A DNA stretch of 64,000 nt from Laceyella sacchari (GCF_004343255.1 NZ_SMDD01000003.1:186001-250000); one strand, 5' to 3'; positions 9,485 through 17,713 are shown, counted from the stretch's first letter. Notes: generated from the sequence alone by a model not told the origin. Numbers and translations: made by a program.

Positions 9485-9511
9485 GATAGCTCCTTTCTGT
9501 TAACTCCGACG

Positions 9512-9583
9512 GCTGTTTTGGAACACCACCCACATGCTCCTTAAGCGGTAAACCGTTTGGGCACAGTTGCCCCACAAAACAGC
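9512..9583. other. candidate structured leader element upstream of GNAT gene
   Basis: GCTGTTTTG (9512-9520) and CAAAACAGC (9575-9583) form a perfect 9-bp outer stem. Inside it are GGGCA/TGCCC with a CAGT loop (9559-9572) and AAGCGG/CCGTTT with a TAAA loop (9543-9558), giving a multi-branched fold. It sits in the presumed 5' leader of the leftward GNAT gene. One inner pair is G-U on the plus strand but C-A on the minus strand, so the plus strand may fold slightly better. No known riboswitch class was recognised. Confidence 0.35.
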
Positions 9584-9915
9584 TTGCCTCCTTCTTTTAG
9601 AGAGCATGCTGATGTCCCACCCAACGGACAGATAACCGAAAAATAAAAAAAATCTAATAATATATCCGTCTATATCCTACCCCGTTTCTACCTTTTCAGA
9701 ACCTCGCTCTTCTAAATGTAGCATCATCCCTTGCTATAAACCAATAAAAAATCCACCACACAAACATATGATTTCTTTTTCTTCTCATCAGGGATGCATC
9801 ACCCGCTGATTTCTAGTATGATCTAGTGTATGCAGGCAAACTGACAGGCAAAGAGATGTCTGGTAAATAGATATAGTAAGGCTACTTAATAGATTGCTTG
9901 AAAGAAGGTGGATTC
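9584..9915. other. intergenic region before lipoprotein gene
   Basis: About 330 bases lie between the divergent GNAT and lipoprotein genes, partly very AT-rich around 9640-9670. Promoters for both genes should lie here, but no confident -35/-10 pair was found. No coding frame with a ribosome-binding site is seen. Confidence 0.35.
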
Positions 9916-10599
9916 ATGCCTCGAAAACTACTTACTCTCAGTTGCCTGTGCATACTTTTGTTAACGCTGAGCGGTTGCGTTAATGGGCATTTTCATCTAA
10001 CGGTTCACTCCGACGGTTCGGGAATTTATGAACTGAAAGTGGAAACAAACCCCTTGTTGCTCTCTCAATTCGCCCAATTGCGCGAACGCTTGGAACAATA
10101 CGGCTACCATCTGACAGAGATCAAACAGGGCGACAAGGTGGGGTGGATCGCTCGCAAGGAAGTGGATAACTTAAAAGCCCATCCACCCGGCCCCGAGTTT
10201 AAAACAATTTCACCTATTGCCCTCCTGAAAGTAGACGCACCTCAATTCACGCAACAGCAAGGTTTGTGGTTTCATCAGATGCAACTGCACACCAAGGTGG
10301 ACATGAACGGCATGAACCTCCCCTTGCTGAATGATAGTGCTAATCTGCGTTTCATCCTGACGTTGCCGATTGAGCCTCAAACGCATAATGCTACAACTGT
10401 CAGCGAAGATGGCAAAACACTTACTTGGCAAATCGCACCCGGTGAAGTAACACCGATCGATTTGAACGTCAAATACCCAAACTTCATCGGCTGGGGTGTC
10501 ACCCTTCTGATTTTGATCCTTGCTGGCGCGGCGTGGTGGGTCGTCAAAAAGAAAAGCAGGCGGCAAGGCACACCGTCCGATTCGTTCCAACAAAGTTAA
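9916..10599 (+). CDS. membrane lipoprotein of LppM/DUF3153-like type
   Basis: A 227-residue protein of unknown function. The first 20 residues are a lipoprotein signal peptide ending in the lipobox LSG-C (Cys21). The body (about 25-185) begins HFHLTVHSDGSGIYELKVET, the beta-rich start seen in LppM/DUF3153-type lipoproteins; that match is from memory and tentative. A hydrophobic segment at about 191-210 followed by KKKSRR indicates a C-terminal membrane anchor with a cytoplasmic tail. The protein is therefore predicted to be fixed to the membrane at both ends with its domain outside. The ATG at 9916 follows AGAAGGTGG; a TTG at 9898 is in frame but lacks a site. Monocistronic, ending at a hairpin. 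Confidence 0.75.
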   Translation: MPRKLLTLSCLCILLLTLSGCVNGHFHLTVHSDGSGIYELKVETNPLLLSQFAQLRERLEQYGYHLTEIKQGDKVGWIARKEVDNLKAHPPGPEFKTISPIALLKVDAPQFTQQQGLWFHQMQLHTKVDMNGMNLPLLNDSANLRFILTLPIEPQTHNATTVSEDGKTLTWQIAPGEVTPIDLNVKYPNFIGWGVTLLILILAGAAWWVVKKKSRRQGTPSDSFQQS

Positions 10600-10610
10600 A
10601 CATAAAACGA

Positions 10611-10641
10611 AAGGCACCCTCTTCACCAGAAAAGGGTGCCT
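10611..10641. terminator. hairpin terminator between lipoprotein gene and dapF
   Basis: AGGCACCCT and AGGGTGCCT form a 9-bp stem between two convergent genes. The T-rich exit (CCTTTCGTTTT) is on the minus strand, so it chiefly terminates the leftward ATPase-dapF unit; the plus-strand exit lacks a T run. Confidence 0.7.
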
Positions 10642-10654
10642 ACACGTATTGACA

Positions 10655-11491
10655 TCAGCCCAGCCAAACCCCGTCATATACAAATGACGCTGGCCCGGTC
10701 ATGTATACGCGATCATCTTCCTCACACCATTCAATAAACAAGTCCCCCGCAGGCAAGTGCACCAATACCTTTCGCCCGCATTTCCCTGCCAACGCACCAG
10801 CCACAACGGTAGCGCATGCACCGGAACCGCAGGCCAGGGTGATTCCTACCCCCCGTTCCCATACCCGCATGGTCGCTTCATCCGAAGAATGGTAAGTCAC
10901 AAATTCAACATTTGTTTTGTTGGGAAAAAGTGGATGCTTCTCCAGCAACGGTCCCCACTTTGCCACTGGAAATGCGGTTGCATCCTCCACAGCAATCACC
11001 ATATGGGGATTGCCCATGCTGACCGCTGTATAAACAAACGACCGCCCTTCAACCGAAAGCGTTTGTTCAATCGCAGATTCCCCTGGAAGCTCAAGTGGAA
11101 TCTCCCGAGGCGTCAACACCGGTTGTCCCATGTCGATGCGCACCCGGCTAACTACGCCTGCTTCGGCTTCGATCCAAACCGGTTGCACACCGATCTTACT
11201 CTCAATCGTAAACTGCTTCCGCAAACCATTCATCCGCTCATAAACATATCTGGCCACACATCGCATCGCATTTCCGCATTGTTCGGCGATGCTACCGTCA
11301 CTGTTAATAATCCTCATGGCGATATCGGCAGCCGTGGATGGGTACAACACGGCGATTCCATCCGCCCCCACCCCGGTGTGGCGGTCACAAATACGCGGCG
11401 CCAACGCGGCAAGCTCAGTGAAGTCGGGGGCGAAGGGCATATGAATCACCACAAAATCATTGCCCAAGCCATGCATCTTGGTGAACTTCAT
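10655..11491 (-). CDS. dapF: diaminopimelate epimerase
   Basis: Converts LL- to meso-diaminopimelate, the precursor of both lysine and the peptidoglycan cross-linking residue. The 278-residue protein carries the two catalytic cysteines in their standard settings: Cys72 in QCGNAMRC and Cys221 in LACGSGACAT. The N-terminus MKFTKMHGLGNDFVVI is canonical. It starts 18 bases after the stop of the calcium ATPase gene, with its ribosome-binding site (GAGAGGAGAGA) in the gap, so the two genes are probably cotranscribed. Its product feeds MurE, whose sequence in this window shows the DAP-type motif. Confidence 0.96.
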   Translation of the reverse strand: MKFTKMHGLGNDFVVIHMPFAPDFTELAALAPRICDRHTGVGADGIAVLYPSTAADIAMRIINSDGSIAEQCGNAMRCVARYVYERMNGLRKQFTIESKIGVQPVWIEAEAGVVSRVRIDMGQPVLTPREIPLELPGESAIEQTLSVEGRSFVYTAVSMGNPHMVIAVEDATAFPVAKWGPLLEKHPLFPNKTNVEFVTYHSSDEATMRVWERGVGITLACGSGACATVVAGALAGKCGRKVLVHLPAGDLFIEWCEEDDRVYMTGPASFVYDGVWLG

Positions 11492-11509
11492 TCTGTCTCT
11501 CCTCTCAGG

Positions 11510-14257
11510 TCATGAGCTGTGCATCATTCTTTGGGTACGTCTGGCCATGGGGCGGAGCAAGTCAAGGATGCCCGCCAATATGACAGGAAGCGTCGATGTA
11601 ACTATAACCAAAATCCACTCGCGCACACCGAGCGAAACCGTATGGAATACGGGCTGTAACGGCGGATAATAAATCACTGCCAACAACAGGACAGCGGATG
11701 ACAGCACCGCCAATACCAGCGGCAGATTGTCCAGCGGAGTGCGTTGGAATATCGTCCCTTGGCTACGGCAATCAAATACATAGATCAGCTGGGCGAACAC
11801 CAATGTAGCGAAGGCAACCGTCTGCGCCCGCACCAAATCGTCCGGCGTCTCTAAGTAAGTAACCCAAAAAGCCATCAACGAACACGCTCCGATCAAGAGC
11901 CCTCGCGTCACGATCTTCCAGCCCACACCGCGCGCAAACACACTTTCACGGCTGTTGCGCGGCGAACGCACCATGGTATCTTCCTCGGCCGGGTCAATAC
12001 CGAGCGCCATTGCAGGCAAGCCATCGGTCACCAAGTTAACCCACAAGATCTGAATGGGCACCAGCGGCAAAGGTAAACCGGCCAACATAGCCAAAAACAT
12101 AATCAAAATCTCGCCTACGTTGCTCGCCAGCAAATAACTGATGAATTTGCGGATGTTTTCATAGATGTTCCTTCCTTCCTCCACCGCTGCCACGATCGTT
12201 GAAAAGTTGTCATCTGCCAGGATTAGGGAGGAAGCTTCTTTGGAGACATCCGTTCCGGTAATACCCATGGCGATACCGATATCAGCCGATTTGATGGCCG
12301 GAGCGTCATTCACCCCATCCCCTGTCATCGCCACTACTTGGCCCGCCTGTTGCAATGCTTTCACAATCCGCAATTTGTGTTCCGGCGAAACACGAGCATA
12401 TACATCGACGTCATTTACTTTCTTTTGAAATTCATCATCACTCATATTGTAGAGATCTTGTCCGGTGAGTGTCAAACCCTGTGGGCGCTTGATTCCCAGT
12501 TCCCGCGCAATGGCTACTGCCGTAGTCTGGTGGTCGCCTGTGATCATCACCGTTTTGATTCCCGCTTTCCGGCAAACGTTGATCGCTTCTTTCACTTCCG
12601 CCCGTGGAGGGTCGATCATCCCCGCCAAGCCGACAAAAACCAATTGCTGCTCGTACTGCTCTTCCTTCAGGGTTGTATGCCGACTATCCAATTCCCGGTA
12701 AGCGAAGCCCAAGTTGCGCAAAGCCATGCTTGCCAATTCCTCGTTGTGGCGCAGAATCTGTTCCCGCTTGGCTTCGGTCAACGGCACTTTGCGCCCCTGC
12801 TCCAACAGATGGGTACATTTTGTCAGCAACACATCGGGAGCACCTTTGCTAAACACCACGCGCCCTTTGCTTTTGTTCTCCAGAATGACTGACATCATCT
12901 TCCGTTCTGAATCAAAGGGAAGCTCTTTGATCCTTTCCCATTCCCCAGCCAGGTGCTCTTTGTCGAGTCCCGCCTTGGCCGCCGCAACCAACAGCGCCCC
13001 TTCGGTCGGATCGCCGTTAACCACCCACGCTTCCGACTTCTTGAGCAAGCCGTTTTTCTCTGTTTTTTGTATCAGCTGGGCGTTATTACATAAAGCTGCT
13101 ACTTCCAGCAACCGCCGCAAAGCGGGCTCCTTCTCCACTTTCACAGTGGCGCCATCGGCTTGAAATTCCCCTTCTGGTACATACCCGCTCCCACTTACCT
13201 GTATCCGTTTGCCATCCGCCCATAGATGGGTGACGCTCATCTTGTTTTGCGTCAGCGTCCCCGTCTTGTCCGAACAAATCACCGTGGCGCAACCAAGAGT
13301 TTCGACAGAAGGCAGCTTCCTGACAATCGCTCGCCGCTTAATCATCCGTTGCACGCCAAGTGCGAGCGCAATGGTGACAATCGCAGGCAATCCTTCAGGG
13401 ATAGCGGCCACTGCCAGAGACACCCCAGCCAAAAACATCTTGTACGCATCATGGCCGTGCAAAATGCCCGTGAACACAACTAAAGCCGTCAACAGCAAAG
13501 CAACCACGATCAGCACTTTGCCCAACTGCTCCAACCGTCGTTTCAGCGGCGTGTCCATCGTCTCGGTGTTTTCCAAAAGGTGCGCGATCCGCCCCATTTC
13601 TGTCGCCATGCCGGTGTGAACAACAATCCCCAAGCCGTTCCCGCGCACTACCATGGTACCCATATACCCCATGTTCTTGCGGTCACCCAATGCCACTTCG
13701 GCGCGAGGCAAGCTGGAAGACTGCTTGGTCACCGGCACCGATTCACCGGTCAACGCTGATTCTTCCACATACAATCCTTCTGTTTGTGCGAACCGGACAT
13801 CCGCTGGGATACGATCCCCGCTTTCTAACATGATCACATCTCCGGGCACCAGTTGAGAAGCATCCACCCGCTTCCATTCGCCCTCACGCAACACTTTTGC
13901 TGTCGGTGCGGATAACTTTTTCAGCGCGCTGAGCGACTTTTCCGCACGCATCTCCTGAATAAAACCCAATACGGCATTCAAGAGCACAATGGCGATAATA
14001 GCTATCGCATCCGTATATTCCCCCAGCAATCCCGAGATCAGCGTGGCGATCAACAGCACCAACACCATGAAATCTTTAAATTGCTCGATAAACAACGACA
14101 ACCAGGAGGCTTTTTCCCCTTCAGCCAGCTGGTTGGGACCGACTTGCTTCAACCGCTCTTTGGCCTCTTTGTCGCTGAGTCCGCTTGCAAGATCCACTTT
14201 GAAATGAGCAGCCACTCGCTCGACTTCCCAATCCACCCAACGAGCTCGTTCTGACAA
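11510..14257 (-). CDS. yloB: P-type calcium-transporting ATPase (YloB type)
   Basis: A 915-residue P2A ATPase that exports or sequesters Ca2+ using ATP. Visible motifs include TGES in the actuator domain, the phosphorylation motif SDKTGTLTQNK, the nucleotide-domain hinge MTGDGVNDAPAIK, the M4 motif AAIPEGLPAIV and M6 residues NLVTDGLPA. It resembles B. subtilis YloB over its length. The frame extends to an ATG at 14485, but that overlaps the divergent rqcH gene and adds an unrelated N-terminus. A TTG at 14257 lies 7 bases after AAAGGGGG and gives the family-length N-terminus, so it is preferred. The neighbour rqcH is divergent with a 157-bp shared promoter region, the B. subtilis arrangement of gene neighbours. 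dapF follows. Confidence 0.93.
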   Translation of the reverse strand: MSERARWVDWEVERVAAHFKVDLASGLSDKEAKERLKQVGPNQLAEGEKASWLSLFIEQFKDFMVLVLLIATLISGLLGEYTDAIAIIAIVLLNAVLGFIQEMRAEKSLSALKKLSAPTAKVLREGEWKRVDASQLVPGDVIMLESGDRIPADVRFAQTEGLYVEESALTGESVPVTKQSSSLPRAEVALGDRKNMGYMGTMVVRGNGLGIVVHTGMATEMGRIAHLLENTETMDTPLKRRLEQLGKVLIVVALLLTALVVFTGILHGHDAYKMFLAGVSLAVAAIPEGLPAIVTIALALGVQRMIKRRAIVRKLPSVETLGCATVICSDKTGTLTQNKMSVTHLWADGKRIQVSGSGYVPEGEFQADGATVKVEKEPALRRLLEVAALCNNAQLIQKTEKNGLLKKSEAWVVNGDPTEGALLVAAAKAGLDKEHLAGEWERIKELPFDSERKMMSVILENKSKGRVVFSKGAPDVLLTKCTHLLEQGRKVPLTEAKREQILRHNEELASMALRNLGFAYRELDSRHTTLKEEQYEQQLVFVGLAGMIDPPRAEVKEAINVCRKAGIKTVMITGDHQTTAVAIARELGIKRPQGLTLTGQDLYNMSDDEFQKKVNDVDVYARVSPEHKLRIVKALQQAGQVVAMTGDGVNDAPAIKSADIGIAMGITGTDVSKEASSLILADDNFSTIVAAVEEGRNIYENIRKFISYLLASNVGEILIMFLAMLAGLPLPLVPIQILWVNLVTDGLPAMALGIDPAEEDTMVRSPRNSRESVFARGVGWKIVTRGLLIGACSLMAFWVTYLETPDDLVRAQTVAFATLVFAQLIYVFDCRSQGTIFQRTPLDNLPLVLAVLSSAVLLLAVIYYPPLQPVFHTVSLGVREWILVIVTSTLPVILAGILDLLRPMARRTQRMMHSS

Positions 14258-14380
14258 CGTTCTTCCCCCTTTGTCCACTCTTCTTTGAACAATGTATTCA
14301 GACAAGCACGCAAACATGAAACAAAAAAGCGGCATCCCGTTGTTATACCCTGGCAAGCTCTCCCGCAATTTGTGATACAA

Positions 14381-14386
14381 TGGATG
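14381..14386 (+). promoter_or_regulatory. extended -10 promoter candidate for rqcH
   Basis: TGATACAAT (a TGn extension plus TACAAT) lies about 30 bases upstream of the rqcH start. No matching -35 is obvious, as is common for extended -10 promoters. Position is approximate. Confidence 0.4.
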
Positions 14387-14414
14387 GTATGAAAAAGAAA
14401 AGGATGAACGAATC

Positions 14415-16151
14415 ATGTCATTTGATGGATTGGTTACGCATGCAATTACGCACGAATTACAGGGATTGATTGGTGGACGGATCACAAAAGTTTATCAACC
14501 GGGCGAGGCGGAATTGGTACTGCACATCCGCTCGCAAGGAAAAAACCATAAATTGCTCTTATCCGCACATCCCGCATACGCACGGGTGCAGTTGACGGAC
14601 ATTCCACAGGAGAATCCCCCGGAGCCGCCCATGTTCTGCATGCTTCTGCGCAAGCACAGTGAAGGTGGGATTGTCGAAGCGATTAAACAAGTGGGCATGG
14701 AACGGATTATCCATTTCGATTTCCGTTCCCGCGACGAATTGGGGGATGAAGTGACACGGCGTCTCATCATCGAGATCATGGGGAGACACAGCAACATCAT
14801 CCTAATCGACCCCGCCACCCATACGATTATCGACGGAATCAAACGGGTTGGCCACGCCGTCAGCCAGCATCGCCAAATCTACCCTGGCGCGGCTTATGTA
14901 GCTCCACCAGCCCAAGACAAGGCCGATCCGTTATCCATCGGCCATGAAGCATTTATTGCCGGTTTCGATTACAATAGCGGCCGCCTGGACAAACAGATGG
15001 TAGCACGATTCACCGGCTTAGGTCCTTTGATCGCCAAAGAAATCATCCACATGGCTGGGATGGCCACCCGTGACCAGTTATGGCGCGCATTTGACGAAGT
15101 GATGGACAAAGCAAGGAGACACCAGTATGCACCCACCATCACGAAAACAGCCGACAAGAGCTTCTTCTCTTTGTGGCCGTTGACCCATGTGACAGGGGAA
15201 GCCAAAAGCTACCCGACGATGAGCGCATGTTTGGAACACTTTTTTTTCGGCAAAGCGGAGCGAGACCGAGTGCGGCAACAAACCGTCGACTTGATCCGCA
15301 AATTGAAAAACGAAATTGACAAACACGAAAAGAAAATCACTATTTTAACAGACGAACTAGCCTCAGCCGACCAAGCGGATATTTGGCGCATCCGCGGGGA
15401 ACTGATCACTTCTTACATGCATCAAATCAAGCGGGGCGACACGGAAGTCCGCGTAGTTAACTATTATGAAGAAGGAGCGCCGGAAACAACCATTGCGTTA
15501 GACCCGTTGTTAACCCCTGCCGAAAACGCGCAACGCTATTTCAAAAAGTACAACAAGCTGAAAGCGGCTAAAAAATGGAACGCAGAGCAAATCGAAAAAG
15601 CCAAACAGGATAAAGCTTACTTGGAGTCAGTATTGGTACAGTTAGAAAACTCAACCCTGCGGGAAGTAGAACAAATTCGTGAGGAGTTGGTGGAAGAAGG
15701 CTGGCTCAGAGCTCAACCGAAAAAAAATCAGAGGAAGAAAAAAGAGGTTCCGGCTCCGCTTGCCGTTCAAGCCTCAGACGGCACCACCATTCTGATTGGA
15801 AAAAACAACAAGCAAAATGATTATCTGACGCACCAGTTGGCACGCGCGACCGACACTTGGTTGCATACGAAAGACATTCCCGGCTCCCATGTGGTGATCC
15901 GTGCCAAAACAGTCAGCGAAGAAACCCTGATGGAAGCGGCGATGTTGGCTGCCTATTACAGCAAAGCGCGAGAATCCAGCCAAGTACCCGTGGACTTCAC
16001 ACTGATCAAGCATGTGAAAAAACCGTCAGGCGCCCGGCCCGGCTTCGTGATCTATGAACAACAGCAGACCATTTACGTCACACCAGACGAAGATACGATC
16101 AAGCAGTTGTTGCAAACGGAAAAAAGCAAGATGAAGCAAGCCAAGCCCTAA
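14415..16151 (+). CDS. rqcH: Rqc2 homologue RqcH (NFACT protein, ribosome quality control)
   Basis: Binds stalled 50S subunits and directs addition of C-terminal alanine tails that mark nascent chains for degradation (known for B. subtilis RqcH/YloA). The 578-residue product has the NFACT-N domain (1-about 220; start SFDGLVTHAITHEL), helix-hairpin-helix and long coiled-coil segments (about 280-420) and the NFACT-R domain (from about 450; IGKNNKQNDYLT, then DTWLHTKDIPGSHVVIR). The acidic-Arg pair needed for tRNA recruitment, Asp-Arg in B. subtilis, aligns by eye with Glu96-Arg97 here. The ATG follows AAAGGATG. The terminator overlaps the stop codon. Older annotation as a fibronectin-binding protein should be avoided. 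Confidence 0.94.
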   Translation: MSFDGLVTHAITHELQGLIGGRITKVYQPGEAELVLHIRSQGKNHKLLLSAHPAYARVQLTDIPQENPPEPPMFCMLLRKHSEGGIVEAIKQVGMERIIHFDFRSRDELGDEVTRRLIIEIMGRHSNIILIDPATHTIIDGIKRVGHAVSQHRQIYPGAAYVAPPAQDKADPLSIGHEAFIAGFDYNSGRLDKQMVARFTGLGPLIAKEIIHMAGMATRDQLWRAFDEVMDKARRHQYAPTITKTADKSFFSLWPLTHVTGEAKSYPTMSACLEHFFFGKAERDRVRQQTVDLIRKLKNEIDKHEKKITILTDELASADQADIWRIRGELITSYMHQIKRGDTEVRVVNYYEEGAPETTIALDPLLTPAENAQRYFKKYNKLKAAKKWNAEQIEKAKQDKAYLESVLVQLENSTLREVEQIREELVEEGWLRAQPKKNQRKKKEVPAPLAVQASDGTTILIGKNNKQNDYLTHQLARATDTWLHTKDIPGSHVVIRAKTVSEETLMEAAMLAAYYSKARESSQVPVDFTLIKHVKKPSGARPGFVIYEQQQTIYVTPDEDTIKQLLQTEKSKMKQAKP

Positions 16152-16182
16152 CCAACGCAAATGTTGGCTGGGGCTTTATTTA
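16143..16182 (+). terminator. terminator overlapping rqcH stop codon
   Basis: AAGCCC and GGGCTT with an inner AACCAAC/GTTGG pairing are followed by TATTTAT. The 5' arm includes the last codons of rqcH. Confidence 0.65.
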
Positions 16183-16209
16183 TGCGCAAAAACCGGGCAC
16201 CTTCCTCTC

Positions 16210-16238
16210 TTGTTTTATTTATCCACTCATGATATAGT
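16210..16238 (+). promoter_or_regulatory. sigma-A promoter of sdpR-sdpI
   Basis: TTGTTT (16210-16215), a 17-bp spacer and TATAGT (16233-16238) form a good vegetative promoter, predicting a transcription start near 16245. Confidence 0.65.
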
Positions 16239-16253
16239 TAGATCATAAGTTAT

Positions 16254-16277
16254 TTAGTTAATTATCTAATTATCTAA
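16254..16277. promoter_or_regulatory. palindromic operator for SdpR-type repressor
   Basis: Left arm TTAGTTAATTA and right arm TAATTATCTAA form a 24-bp inverted repeat with one mismatch and a 2-base centre, directly downstream of the predicted start site and 14 bases before the repressor's GTG. The position suits repression of its own operon. Confidence 0.65.
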
Positions 16278-16290
16278 CGGAGTGTGAAAA

Positions 16291-16563
16291 GTGAACACCG
16301 TCTTTAAAGCGTTAGCAGATCCCACCCGCCGTCAAATCTTGGATTTGCTGAAAAAAGGGGATCTGACTGCAGGAGAAATCGCAGATCACTTCGATATCTC
16401 TAAACCATCTATCAGCAACCACCTGAACATCCTGAAAAGCGCTGACTTGGTCATGTCCGAAAAGAAAGGCCAATACATCGTGTATTCCCTCAACACCACC
16501 GTGTTTCAGGATGTGATCACATGGCTCATCAATGTGAGCGGAAAGGGGAACGAAACACCATGA
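16291..16563 (+). CDS. sdpR: SdpR-like ArsR-family autorepressor
   Basis: A 90-residue ArsR-type winged-helix protein: FKALADPTRRQILDLLKKGD leads into the helix-turn-helix GEIADHFDISKPSISNHLN and the wing KKGQYIVYSLN. It lacks the metal-binding cysteines of ArsR/SmtB and fits the SdpR autorepressor subfamily, in which the partner membrane protein SdpI is thought to sequester the repressor when toxin is bound. Start is GTG at 16291, preceded by AACGGAGTG. Its stop overlaps the sdpI start as ATGA, so the two are translationally coupled. A sigma-A promoter and a near-perfect palindrome lie upstream. No SdpC-like toxin gene is visible in the window. Confidence 0.88.
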   Translation: MNTVFKALADPTRRQILDLLKKGDLTAGEIADHFDISKPSISNHLNILKSADLVMSEKKGQYIVYSLNTTVFQDVITWLINVSGKGNETP

Positions 16564-17207
16564 AACATTTGCACAAACCATATCTTATCTTATCCTGGGC
16601 CATCGCCCTTGTAACGTTGGGAGTCTTCCTGTACTGCCATGACCTGTTGCCAGACCGGGTGCCCTTGCACTGGAATATCAAAGGACAAATCGACAGATAC
16701 GGTTCAAAAAACATGCTGCTACTATTCGGCCTCATACCCTTGGGCATAAATCTGTTACTCACCTTCCTGCCCAACTGGGACCCACGCCGCGACCGTTATG
16801 TCATGCATAGCAAAGCATATTCCATCTTGCTCTTGTATTCCACCGTTGTCTTGTGCGCCGTGTTCTTATCCATCTTAGCGATCACCTTGGGTTATCCGAT
16901 AAATATCCCTCTCCTCATCCAATTGCTGATCGGCATTCTGTTAATGGCGATAGGCAATTACCTGCCGCAAGTGCGACAAACGTTTTTTTTCGGTATCCGC
17001 ACACCGTGGTCCATCACGTCTGAAGACAATTGGCGACTCACCCACCGGTTTGGCGGCAAGGTGTTATTCTTCATCGGTTTGCTTATGATCATCAGCCTCT
17101 TCTTGCCAGTACCGCTTAGATCCATCCTGCCGTTTGCCGCCATCATCATTGGCTTGGCTATCATTTACTGGTACTCCTATCGTTTGTACAAACATAACAG
17201 AACTTAA
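16560..17207 (+). CDS. sdpI: SdpI-family membrane immunity/signalling protein
   Basis: A 215-residue membrane protein with about six hydrophobic segments. The N-terminal half has the DUF1648 pattern (LPDRVPLHWNIKGQIDRYGSK) and the C-terminal half the SdpI motif (FFFGIRTPWSITSEDNWRLTHR), both diagnostic of the family. In B. subtilis SdpI confers immunity to the SdpC cannibalism toxin and inactivates SdpR on binding it. Here the ATG at 16560 overlaps the sdpR stop; an upstream in-frame ATG at 16521 lies inside sdpR and is not needed. Whether it protects against an own or a foreign toxin is unknown. Confidence 0.9.
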   Translation: MKHLHKPYLILSWAIALVTLGVFLYCHDLLPDRVPLHWNIKGQIDRYGSKNMLLLFGLIPLGINLLLTFLPNWDPRRDRYVMHSKAYSILLLYSTVVLCAVFLSILAITLGYPINIPLLIQLLIGILLMAIGNYLPQVRQTFFFGIRTPWSITSEDNWRLTHRFGGKVLFFIGLLMIISLFLPVPLRSILPFAAIIIGLAIIYWYSYRLYKHNRT

Positions 17208-17261
17208 CCGGGAAAGAGCTATCTTTCCCCTATTTCATCCATTTATAAGGAGAGGATTTAT

Positions 17262-17681
17262 ATGAGTATCCAAATCGCCTTTCATCATGAACGCCCGATC
17301 TCCCCTGCCGCTATCTTGTCCCTCTGCAACCAGCAAGCCGCAGCCGATGCCCGTACCATCGCCCAGACCGAACTCATGCTCCAAGAAGGGCTTACAGTCG
17401 GAGTCTGGGCAGACCAGCAATTGATTGGCTTCTCCCGGGCGGTAACAGTTGGACGCCTGTGTGCATACATTAAAGAGGTGGTGGTAGACAAGCGCTATCC
17501 TCAAACCCGCATCGGCCAGAAGTTAATCAACCATTTGCTAAAGGAATTGAAGCAAGTGGAAATCATCCATCTCCTCTGCGCCCGCGACCTGCTTACCGAC
17601 CGTGGCACGGATGTGCGCAAAGACACAGGCACCTGGCTGTTTCAACACAAAAAAGCCAGCGATTTGTCATCGCCGGCCTAA
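17262..17681 (+). CDS. small GNAT-family N-acetyltransferase
   Basis: A 139-residue protein with the short GNAT fold: GVWADQQLIGFSRAVTVGR forms strands before AYIKEVVVDKRYPQTRIGQKLINHL, where the acetyl-CoA loop normally reads Q/R-x-x-G-x-G/A; here it is YPQTRIGQKL, an acceptable but not ideal match. Substrate unknown. The ATG follows AAGGAGAGG. The last 30 bases of the gene also contain the terminator hairpin of the convergent pyr operon, so the C-terminal residues (KKASDLSSPA) may be shaped by that RNA function. Confidence 0.75.
   Translation: MSIQIAFHHERPISPAAILSLCNQQAAADARTIAQTELMLQEGLTVGVWADQQLIGFSRAVTVGRLCAYIKEVVVDKRYPQTRIGQKLINHLLKELKQVEIIHLLCARDLLTDRGTDVRKDTGTWLFQHKKASDLSSPA
17648..17677 (-). 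terminator. pyr operon terminator, embedded in GNAT gene
   Basis: On the minus strand GCCGGCGAT and ATCGCTGGC form a 9-bp stem with one G-U pair, followed by TTTTTTG. It lies 37 bases beyond the pyrE stop and inside the 3' end of the convergent gene. Confidence 0.8.
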
Positions 17682-17713
17682 TAACTGCTGCTCGCCGCTC
17701 CTTTGCTACCCTC

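Noticed and set aside
14258-14485. N-terminal extension of the calcium ATPase to an ATG at 14485
   Set aside because: It would overlap divergent rqcH, adds unrelated sequence and bypasses the TTG with a good ribosome-binding site.
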